Source of the DNA: Thermoplasmata archaeon
GTDB lineage: Archaea; Thermoplasmatota; Thermoplasmata; GCA-020350865
Length of the DNA stretch: 17,577 nucleotides
Direction of reading: 5' to 3'
NCBI GenBank assembly: GCA_020350865.1
Contig: CP070726.1
Location: 2,477,643 to 2,495,219 of the forward strand
Part shown: in pieces, positions 1 through 6,890 of the stretch
Layout: the number at the start of each line of letters is the position of its first letter
How positions within the stretch are numbered: the first letter of the stretch is position 1
Notes under the pieces: generated by a model
The model's database searches: none
Seen by the model: only the letters and a program-made list of their open reading frames with translations
What the model was told of the DNA's origin: nothing
Made by a program: the position numbers and the translations under genes

Positions 1-448
1 CCTTGACATCATCCAGTGTGAACTGGGCATCCACAAGGAGATCAACCTTGTTTGTCAAGAACACCAGTTTGGGCTCCTGGACCACCTTTATAAGTGCAGG
101 CAGCCAGTAGTTTTTCAGACTGTCCAGGGTTTCCTTTCTCGTTATATCGCAGACCATGAGGGCACCGTTCATACCGACAAAGGCCTTGGACTGAACGGAG
201 CTGTAGGCCTTCTGGCCCAGAACATCCCATATCTGCAGGTTGAGCGAGTACTCCTTTTCCTCCATCTCCAAATCTATGTCCTTTCGGGACACTTTTGTTC
301 CGATGGTCTCGATGTAGTGGTCGTGGAACTCATCTATGACAAAGCGTCTGATCAGGCTGGTTTTGCCCACTGCGGAATCGCCCAGCAGCACGACCTTCTT
401 CTTGACAAGCTCGCCTATGTGCTCACCCCGTGAATTACCTGATACCAA
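1..448 (-). CDS. Ras-like small GTPase, C-terminus cut off by the window edge
   Basis: Reading the minus strand gives a P-loop GTPase of the Ras/Rab superfamily. A KKKVVLLGDSAVGKTS segment carries the G1 motif (GxxxxGKT/S), a Thr in ETIGTK fits switch I (G2), WDVLGQ is the DxxGQ G3 motif, and TNKVD is the G4 base-recognition motif. The C-terminal part (G5 SAK motif, any lipidation site) lies outside the window. The start is unclear. This frame has an in-frame TGA about 50 bases upstream of the TTG at 448, and no ATG or GTG between that stop and the P-loop. TTG at 448 is therefore only the most likely start. The nearest ATG (494) follows a TATA-like element but is out of frame by one base. Ras-like GTPases act as nucleotide-dependent switches; the partner cannot be told from this sequence. 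It is divergent from xseA. Confidence 0.85.
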   Translation of the reverse strand, partial: MVSGNSRGEHIGELVKKKVVLLGDSAVGKTSLIRRFVIDEFHDHYIETIGTKVSRKDIDLEMEEKEYSLNLQIWDVLGQKAYSSVQSKAFVGMNGALMVCDITRKETLDSLKNYWLPALIKVVQEPKLVFLTNKVDLLVDAQFTLDDVK

Positions 449-510
449 GAGAGGAAAGGAGCCTGAACCAATGCGGAAATCCCCAAATCCCCATCAGTGA
501 TAACCGTAAT

Positions 511-520
511 GATATATAAT
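511..520. promoter_or_regulatory. TATA-like element in the GTPase/xseA divergent region
   Basis: GATATATAAT lies between the divergent genes and reads as a TATA box on either strand. On the minus strand, a start site about 26 bp away falls near 490-494. On the plus strand it falls near 540. No BRE was defined with confidence. Confidence 0.4.
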
Positions 521-590
521 ACTATTTTCGTGAGTGAATAATCGGTGGCGGGTTTTCTGCCCTTTCATACATTTACCCACCCCCTGCATC

Positions 591-600
591 AATTTTAATA
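591..600 (+). promoter_or_regulatory. TATA-like box placed for a near-leaderless xseA start
   Basis: AATTTTAATA is centred about 34 bp before the GTG at 630. Archaeal transcription usually starts about 25 bp past the TATA centre, which would put the 5' end near 622, a few bases before GTG 630. This supports GTG 630 over the upstream GTG at 534. Assignment rests on spacing only. Confidence 0.35.
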
Positions 601-629
601 CCCGTAACTCCCATATCCAGCCCGGTGAG

Positions 630-1904
630 GTGACGCAGGCCGACAAATTCCGCATTTACACTGTGGAGGAAGTCACACTGTACATCAAAAACAAGCTGTG
701 CTCAGATACCAATCTCATGGGCATCTGGGTGTCCGGCGAGATATCCAATTTCGTGCACCACACCTCCGGCCATTTCTATTTCACGCTTAAAGACGAGAGC
801 TCACAGCTGCCCTGCGCCATGTTCAAATGGGCCAACCAGGACCTGAAGTTCAGGCTTGCGGACGGCTTGAAGATCATAGCAAAGGGAGAAATCGACGTGT
901 ACACCCCCCAGGGGCGGTACAACTTCGTGGTTTCTACGGTCCAGCCCAAGGGAATAGGGGAGCTCTATTTGAAATACCTGCAGCTGAAGGAGAGGTTGGC
1001 AAAGGAAGGCCTTTTTGATGTCACGCACAAAAAACCCATACCCAGATTTCCACGAAGAATAGGGGTCATCACCTCCCCTACCGGGGCTGCAGTAAAGGAC
1101 ATTTTGAACATAGCAAAACGAAGGTTTCCTGCAGCCGAGATGCTCATTGTGCCCACACTGGTGCAGGGGGACAGGGCTGCAGAGGACATTTCCCGCAAAA
1201 TATCCCTTGTGAACAGGTTCGGAGGTGTGGATGTGGCCATCGTTGGCAGGGGAGGGGGCTCCATTGAGGACCTGTGGCCGTTCAACGAAGAGGTGGTGGC
1301 AAGGGCGATATTTGACTCGCAGGTCCCCATCGTCTCCGCAGTGGGCCACGAGACAGATTTCACCATATCGGATTTTGTAGCCGACCTGCGTGCTCCCACG
1401 CCCTCTGCTGCCGCGGAGCTCGTTGTACCGGATAGAAACGATATCGCAAGGGAGATTGCAGCTTTTTACGCAGCCATGAGCATGAGCATGCGCGGTATTT
1501 TGGAATTGAAGAGCACCCAGGTTGCGCAAATGAGAGCGCAGTTGAGACCCGCAGTGATTACGGACAGAATCGTGCACAACCAGCAGTCGGCAGACCATCT
1601 CACAACAAGAATGCTCACTTTCATGCGTCACAGGCTTGAAACTGCAAGGGACAGATACGAGGCACTGTGCGGGATGCTGGATGCGGTAAGCCCGCTGGCC
1701 ACCCTGAATAGGGGATACAGCATAACACTGAAACTGCCGGGTGAAGAGGTGATCGATACCGTTTCCAGGACCAAAAAAGGCGATGAGGTCAAAGTATTGG
1801 TGAGGGACGGGGAGATGAAATGCAAAATCCATGATGTTGTGAAAAAGAGACATTTTGGGGATGAAAAGGAACTAAAGGGTAAAACGGGGGCAGATAAAAC
1901 CTGA
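630..1904 (+). CDS. xseA: Exodeoxyribonuclease VII large subunit
   Basis: XseA is the catalytic large subunit of exonuclease VII, a metal-independent single-strand DNA exonuclease that pairs with several copies of XseB. The N-terminal OB-fold is clear (IYTVEEV, then WVSGEISNF and SGHFYFTLKDE). The catalytic domain has FPRRIGVITSPTGAAVKDIL, VGRGGGSIEDLWPFNEE, the SAVGHETDFTISDFVADLRA segment and APTPSAAAE, all hallmark XseA blocks. The C-terminal part is helical and ends in RGYSI followed by a short basic tail. An upstream GTG at 534 would add 32 residues (rich in Pro, Cys and His) unlike family N-termini. From GTG 630, IYTV falls about 8 residues in, as in typical XseA, giving 424 aa. The xseB ribosome-binding site begins six bases after its stop, so the two form an operon. 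Confidence 0.93.
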   Translation: MTQADKFRIYTVEEVTLYIKNKLCSDTNLMGIWVSGEISNFVHHTSGHFYFTLKDESSQLPCAMFKWANQDLKFRLADGLKIIAKGEIDVYTPQGRYNFVVSTVQPKGIGELYLKYLQLKERLAKEGLFDVTHKKPIPRFPRRIGVITSPTGAAVKDILNIAKRRFPAAEMLIVPTLVQGDRAAEDISRKISLVNRFGGVDVAIVGRGGGSIEDLWPFNEEVVARAIFDSQVPIVSAVGHETDFTISDFVADLRAPTPSAAAELVVPDRNDIAREIAAFYAAMSMSMRGILELKSTQVAQMRAQLRPAVITDRIVHNQQSADHLTTRMLTFMRHRLETARDRYEALCGMLDAVSPLATLNRGYSITLKLPGEEVIDTVSRTKKGDEVKVLVRDGEMKCKIHDVVKKRHFGDEKELKGKTGADKT

Positions 1905-1909
1905 TAAAT

Positions 1910-1915
1910 GGAGGT
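1910..1915 (+). promoter_or_regulatory. Shine-Dalgarno site that fixes the xseB start
   Basis: GGAGGT is six bases before ATG 1922 and lies between the xseA stop and xseB. It shows that this organism uses SD-led initiation for internal operon genes. Confidence 0.7.
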
Positions 1916-1921
1916 GTGTGC

Positions 1922-2146
1922 ATGGCAGAAGAAATGGGCTTCGAGGAAGCTTTGAACAAGCTGGAGGAAATAGTGAACAGCCTTGAGACGGGCAACCTTT
2001 CCCTTGACGAATCCCTGGCAAAATTCGAGGAAGGCATCAAATTATCCAGGCTGTGCAACAAGAAACTCATGGATGCGCAGCAGAAGGTTGAAAAACTGGT
2101 GGAGAAAGACGACCAGCTGTTCACGGAGCCTGTGTTGGACGAATGA
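1922..2146 (+). CDS. xseB: Exodeoxyribonuclease VII small subunit
   Basis: A 74-residue protein with the XseB pattern: FEEALNKLEEIVNSLETGNL, then SLDESLAKFEEGIKLSRLCN and a final helix with KKLMDAQQKVEKL. XseB is a small helical protein that binds the helical C-terminal arm of XseA and is needed for exonuclease VII activity. The length matches the family (about 60-80). The ATG at 1922 was chosen over an in-frame GTG at 1916 because GGAGGT (1910-1915) lies six bases upstream of it, while the GTG overlaps the end of that site. It follows xseA closely, so stoichiometric co-expression is expected. An acidic tail (TEPVLDE) ends the protein. Confidence 0.92.
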   Translation: MAEEMGFEEALNKLEEIVNSLETGNLSLDESLAKFEEGIKLSRLCNKKLMDAQQKVEKLVEKDDQLFTEPVLDE

Positions 2147-2148
2147 AG

Positions 2149-2221
2149 TGGTATGGCATGAATCACATCCCGGTCTGTTCGGCCTCGCTGCTACTATCAA
2201 TTTGATATTCACGCAATACCA
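2149..2221. repeat. Imperfect inverted repeat between convergent genes
   Basis: Left arm 2149-2163 (TGGTATGGCATGAAT) and right arm 2207-2221 (ATTCACGCAATACCA) can pair at 13 of 15 positions. A second palindrome, TATCAA-T-TTGATA, sits at 2195-2207 next to the right arm. The repeat fills most of the 107-bp gap between the stops of xseB and the large surface protein. A terminator or mRNA 3' end structure for one or both genes is the simplest reading, but no strong T-tract follows on the plus strand. Confidence 0.45.
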
Positions 2222-2253
2222 AGAAGAAGCTAGAAACGAAGGTGGTACTGTTA

Positions 2254-5200
2254 TTACCTTCCGACAAAACTGTGCTTGGTTGTGGCCACGGTGGAGATCT
2301 GGTACCCCCTCCCCATCTCGAATTGGATGTCGAAGACCGAGGCCGGCATCCGGTGGGAATGCCACTGCCACCTTTGGGCCGTGTAGTCGAAGTGGTTGAT
2401 CCCAACAGCATTATCCACATCATCAGAGAAGGAGTCGGCGGAAGGATAGGTGAAGAGTTTCAGGGGAATGCCCACTGTATCATATTGGTCGAGATACTCC
2501 GCCGTCCACACGCCGATGCTGTACGAGGAAACACCCCTCTCCCCCGTACCCTGCTGAATCGGTACCACCATGTAGTAATACTCCGTGCCTGCGGTAGCGA
2601 TGCCCGTATCCTGCAGTGTCAGGGTGGTGTATCCCAGTGAGGCGATATGTGTGTAGTCCACGTCTATCGTGCCCCAGAAGCCGTCCCTTGTGGCCGCCCG
2701 GAATACATGGAACTGGTCCCCGGCAACCATGCCTGCAGGCTGCGACCAGTTCAGGCTCACCGTCTCCGTGAGCGGGTTCACGGACGCATTGAGGCTTGCC
2801 GAATTGCCCGCCATCGGTGCAGCGGAAAAGCCGAAAGAGACATTGTCGTACATTATCATGGAGCCCGGGAGGCCCACGAAGGTGTACTTTACCGGGGAGG
2901 AGAATTTCACCTCGAATCCCTTGCCCACCTCCATCAGTGTGGTGTTGGAGCCGCCTGTGCCGTGATCGTGGCGCACCGACGAGCGCAGTGTGATGGGCAT
3001 GAATTTGATGTAGTCGGCGTGCATGTCCGTGGTATAGAAGTCAGTCCATTTCACTGACAGGGGCTGAAGGGGAAAGGAGAACGTCGAAATATCGGCCGGA
3101 AAGGTGGTGGTGACCATCCCCACCGTCCTGCTGGTATCGCTTATCTCACCTGCCGTATTCACTGTTCTCATGCAGTAGTAGTACTCGGCCGGGGAATCGA
3201 GGGCCTCGTCCGTGATGTTCCATTGGGTGGTTAACGGGCTCACCTCGGGCCAGGTATCGTTGTGTATGCTGGTGTCCTTCCATGGTGTGGCAAAGTTGAA
3301 GCCCGTTGGGGTGGTGGAGCGGTAGATCAGATAATTGACCGTGTTGGGCGTGGAGGGCGGGGTCCAGTATAGCTGTATATGGTCCCCCCTGCCATCGGGA
3401 AGACCCGAGTCGTTTACCACTTTAATGGAGGGTTCAGGCGGGAACGGCTCGCCCAAAATCACGTTTATCATGGTTTTCGGGAATAACTTTTCAATGGACA
3501 GTCCTTCCCAATTCGTATAATTGTTTCTCGAGGTAGTGAAGTTATTGGATTCCATGTAACCACTTGTCGTGGAGGTGATGTTGAAGGAAACTGTCCATGT
3601 TTCTCCCAGGGAAATACTTGTCACGTTCCATTCAAGAATGGTATAGCCCGATGCATTCACATATTTGACATCGGGAGGTGTGGAGAAGGTTCCCGGGACA
3701 TAATCGATTCCGGGAGGCAGGGTGTCCCTGATCATGGGCGAGGAGTCCATGGGATCGATGTCATAGCCCGCAATCTCGCTGACCCGGGAGGCGATGTCCT
3801 TGTAGATATCTTCCAGGTACGAGGGATCGGGGGATGCGTACGATGTCCCTCCCGTTCTCTGGGCGATGCCGTCCAAGAGCACCATGTCAGCCGTATCACC
3901 CAACCCGATGCAGAACACGATGATGTCGTTTGCAGCGCATTCATCCGCCTTTGCCCAGATCTCGTTTCGTGTTCTCCAGCTGTCAAAACCATCGGTCAGT
4001 AGAATGAGAAGCTGGATATGGGAGCTGTTCCCGTTAAATATGGTCTCGTTCATCCCGACCTCCATGGCAAGATAGATGTTCGTCCCGCCACTTACGGCCC
4101 CTGCGGTCCAGTTGATGTTCTCCCTCACACGCACGAAATCGTTGCTCAAATGTTCCGCCTGGCCATCGGGAGGCGCCCTTGCCAGCCATGCCCCGGTGGT
4201 AGGATCAGTGGCATCGTGAAATGTCACAACGGCAGCCGTATCATTGAACTCTAGATTGTAGGTGTAGCTCCTTGCGGCGGGAAAACGCAGTCCCGTTGGA
4301 TCATTGTCGTCCATGCTCCCCGAATTGTCTATCAGGAACACCACATCCTGGGGCAGGAGCAGGGGAGTGCCCATGCCCCTCCCGGTGACATTTAACATGA
4401 TGGTTGCCTCTTCATTATAGCCGGACCCGAGGACATTGATCACATTCGGAGAAATGGATTTATCGGGCTCCAGATATGCATAGACCCTCGGCTGGACGAT
4501 AATCGAAAAGGAGATGGCAGGATTAGTGATTGAGCGCACCGTAACGGTGGTGTTGTCGTAGTCCCCTATGGGGGGAACGGAGGGGATGGTCACTTTCACG
4601 GAGATATTGTATGTGGACCCGTTCACAATGTAGATCGGGCCTGTGATTTTTGTGAGCATATCCTCTTCGTAAATCTCAACCGCCCATCCATTTGGCAATG
4701 ACTGATTTAGAATCTCGAACCAGTCGGGTGAGGCCTCCTTGTTTGTTACGGTCAGATTGAACCACACCTCGTCTCCAGCATCCCCGTACCCGAACTGGTC
4801 CGGAGGGGCCACTGCCACAAGGGGGATGGTGGGAAACCGGTCAAAGACCCATCCCGCAGCCACCGAGGATACGTCCTCGTAGCCATCGTAGGTGCCGAAC
4901 CCGTCAGGCTCCCTGGAAACCGTCATGTTCTGCGTGTGGGCGGAGCTCCAGCCAACCATGTCCAGGAGTACACCTGTATCGTCGTAGAGATAGACATTGT
5001 CTCCCGAAGGATCCATATTATCAAAGAGGTCGGTGGTCGGCACCAGATCGTTGTACTGAACCACGGCATAGGGATCGTAGGTGTCGAGAATCAGCGTGCC
5101 ATTGAATTGGAATATATCATCGCATATGATCAAATACCCGTCCAGATTGGCGGCTCCATCCCCAGTATACATCATCTCCACAAATCCATAATCAGGCAGT

Positions 5201-6630
5201 GCCGGATTGAACATCACCTCGTTCAATATGACGTTGGGCTGGTGGTTGACGGGCAGGGCTGTGTTATCCGAGCCGAAGCTCATTCCGTAGAGGCTGTGCA
5301 CCCATTCGGTGGTGTAGCCCCCTGCACCTGGCACCCGCGAAATGGAGCCGTAGGTGGCATTGTTGATGGGATCGGGGGCAGTGCCGTGCTGACCGAAGGC
5401 AATCTCATCGTACAGCAGGGGGAGGGATGTGTCGTACAGTCCGATTGTCGCCCCCTCCGTACCCCCGAAGGAATCTGCCCCGCCCAGGGTCCAGATGCTG
5501 TAACCCTGGGCAGGTATGGGATTCGGAGCCCATGAGCCGCCGGACCAGTACGAGAAACCCCCGTCACCCGAGAGACGGAAATTTGCCAAAGAGATATCTG
5601 TGTTGGCTGCATTGTATATCTCCACCCGGGGTGTGCCCTCGTCCTGGATCTCGGTGATGGAAAGTATGGTTGACAGATAGAACTGCTGTGCATCGGTGAT
5701 TGCCTGCTGAAGCTCGGTTACAGAAGAACCATATGCCATGATGAGGGGCATGGACTTTGAGGCCCCTGCGGAAATCGTGAAACCCGAATCACTTCCACCT
5801 TCCCATCCCACAAGCACTGCGGGATTCTCGCCGACATAGGGCCCGTGTACCAGTGGAGAATTAATGAGGCCATCGTACGTTTCCTTATCGTCCAAGGGCG
5901 TCATATCATTGACGTTGCTCCCGTAGTAGAGGTTGATGGGCAGGCCTGTATCTGCCGAGGCGAATCCCACGTACGTGCCTGTTCCGCCCTGGTTGAACAG
6001 ATAGTAGGTATCATTGGCCGCGTCCCAGGCATCCTGGTCGTCATCAATGGTGTTGTCTATGGCCGCGTTGTAGAAGAGGGCCAGCCGTGCATTGATAATG
6101 TCAGAGACTTTGAGGTTCTCCACATCCCACTTGATTATGGCCCAGTTCTCATTCTGCTTGGTCCAGGCGGTCTGGTGAATGCGGACATCGTACGGGTCCT
6201 CGGGAATGTCTGTCTGGGTAAAGGAGCCGTAGCTCTTGTCCATATCCCCGGCCACTGCATCGTTCATCAGAAGTGACAGGGCGGTATCGTTGCCGGGTCC
6301 GGAAACGAAATTGAAATCTGGATAGCACGCGATATCCACACTGTTGGGCTTGTGATCGTAATTATTCTGGTCAAACACCAAATAGACCATGTTGGCATCC
6401 CCGGAGTTTCCGAATCCGTTGCCGTCCTGAACGATTCCACCCATGTAGATGTGATTCAAAAATACTCCTTTATCGTTGATATCGAAGTCAACATTACCGG
6501 CATTGTGGGTCACCTGGACGGCGCTCACCAGGGGTACGGTCAGGGCAATCAGGCTGAAGAACATGCTTAAGATAATGGCCACGGCTAGGGTCAAAGAAAA
6601 CAGTCGCTTTCGCATGTCCTCAGAGCTCAT
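2254..6630 (-). CDS. Giant secreted surface protein with VWA, lamin-tail and FnIII-like domains
   Basis: A 1458-residue secreted protein. A signal peptide occupies about residues 1-37: basic MRKR, a long hydrophobic core, and a likely cut after VSA. Rough domain order: an Asp/Asn-rich beta domain (38-320); two lamin-tail-like domains (about 322-425, ITEIQDEGTPRVEIYN; about 466-590, ILNEVMFNP and GDNVYLYDDTG); a NEW3/CARDB-like domain (605-715); a VWA domain (about 755-950) with a complete MIDAS (DNSGS 768-772, SGGTNIYLA, and LTDG with Asp880); a DUF11-like domain (955-1040); then two units, each an FnIII-like domain followed by a short beta module ending TFVG/SFVG (1063-1255 and 1270-1458). 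Many N-x-S/T sequons suggest N-glycosylation. There is no C-terminal TM or sorting signal, and the last module ends right after SFVGR. An adhesion or cell-wall role is inferred from the domains; the exact function is unknown. The start at 6630 has an upstream GAGG; MRKR (ATG 6615) is an alternative start. Confidence 0.88.
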   Translation of the reverse strand: MSSEDMRKRLFSLTLAVAIILSMFFSLIALTVPLVSAVQVTHNAGNVDFDINDKGVFLNHIYMGGIVQDGNGFGNSGDANMVYLVFDQNNYDHKPNSVDIACYPDFNFVSGPGNDTALSLLMNDAVAGDMDKSYGSFTQTDIPEDPYDVRIHQTAWTKQNENWAIIKWDVENLKVSDIINARLALFYNAAIDNTIDDDQDAWDAANDTYYLFNQGGTGTYVGFASADTGLPINLYYGSNVNDMTPLDDKETYDGLINSPLVHGPYVGENPAVLVGWEGGSDSGFTISAGASKSMPLIMAYGSSVTELQQAITDAQQFYLSTILSITEIQDEGTPRVEIYNAANTDISLANFRLSGDGGFSYWSGGSWAPNPIPAQGYSIWTLGGADSFGGTEGATIGLYDTSLPLLYDEIAFGQHGTAPDPINNATYGSISRVPGAGGYTTEWVHSLYGMSFGSDNTALPVNHQPNVILNEVMFNPALPDYGFVEMMYTGDGAANLDGYLIICDDIFQFNGTLILDTYDPYAVVQYNDLVPTTDLFDNMDPSGDNVYLYDDTGVLLDMVGWSSAHTQNMTVSREPDGFGTYDGYEDVSSVAAGWVFDRFPTIPLVAVAPPDQFGYGDAGDEVWFNLTVTNKEASPDWFEILNQSLPNGWAVEIYEEDMLTKITGPIYIVNGSTYNISVKVTIPSVPPIGDYDNTTVTVRSITNPAISFSIIVQPRVYAYLEPDKSISPNVINVLGSGYNEEATIMLNVTGRGMGTPLLLPQDVVFLIDNSGSMDDNDPTGLRFPAARSYTYNLEFNDTAAVVTFHDATDPTTGAWLARAPPDGQAEHLSNDFVRVRENINWTAGAVSGGTNIYLAMEVGMNETIFNGNSSHIQLLILLTDGFDSWRTRNEIWAKADECAANDIIVFCIGLGDTADMVLLDGIAQRTGGTSYASPDPSYLEDIYKDIASRVSEIAGYDIDPMDSSPMIRDTLPPGIDYVPGTFSTPPDVKYVNASGYTILEWNVTSISLGETWTVSFNITSTTSGYMESNNFTTSRNNYTNWEGLSIEKLFPKTMINVILGEPFPPEPSIKVVNDSGLPDGRGDHIQLYWTPPSTPNTVNYLIYRSTTPTGFNFATPWKDTSIHNDTWPEVSPLTTQWNITDEALDSPAEYYYCMRTVNTAGEISDTSRTVGMVTTTFPADISTFSFPLQPLSVKWTDFYTTDMHADYIKFMPITLRSSVRHDHGTGGSNTTLMEVGKGFEVKFSSPVKYTFVGLPGSMIMYDNVSFGFSAAPMAGNSASLNASVNPLTETVSLNWSQPAGMVAGDQFHVFRAATRDGFWGTIDVDYTHIASLGYTTLTLQDTGIATAGTEYYYMVVPIQQGTGERGVSSYSIGVWTAEYLDQYDTVGIPLKLFTYPSADSFSDDVDNAVGINHFDYTAQRWQWHSHRMPASVFDIQFEMGRGYQISTVATTKHSFVGR

Positions 6631-6774
6631 GAGTATTCCTCACTGTGTCTCCTTGACTAAAACGCGCGTCTCCTCTCATCATGCCCACTGTGTTCCCGCT
6701 TTTTGTCCACAAACAACCTCCGTTTCTCATGGAAATATTCGCTACTAGTACATATAGGGCTATGGGCATATTTA

Positions 6775-6798
6775 AAATTTATCTGAATATATAAATTT
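6775..6798. promoter_or_regulatory. AT-rich palindrome in the divergent promoter region
   Basis: The 260-bp gap between the surface protein and the XPB helicase is very AT-rich with several TATA-like stretches, for example ACTTTATATC near 6812-6822. Within it, AAATTTAT (6775-6782) and ATAAATTT (6791-6798) form a perfect 8-bp inverted repeat with an 8-nt spacer. It could be an operator or just base composition. I see no gene in this gap. Confidence 0.3.
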
Positions 6799-6890
6799 AC
6801 GGAACTTTATATCTGTTGAAAAAATGAGGGCAAAGTTCTTATTTTCATAAGGCCTATCTCAATAACTTCCCATTATGAGTGAAGAGATGT

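Noticed and set aside
801..1853. 350-codon open frame on the minus strand
   Set aside because: It lies fully inside xseA on the opposite strand, has no recognisable domain, and its His/Cys-rich composition is typical of an antisense shadow.
2042..2371. Minus-strand frame crossing the end of the surface gene, checked as a lost continuation of it
   Set aside because: Its translation past the stop has no TM segment, repeat module or other match to the surface protein, so it does not rescue a missing C-terminus.
4936..5535. 199-codon plus-strand open frame inside the large surface gene
   Set aside because: Antisense to a well-supported secreted protein with clear domains; no own promoter, RBS or recognisable motif.
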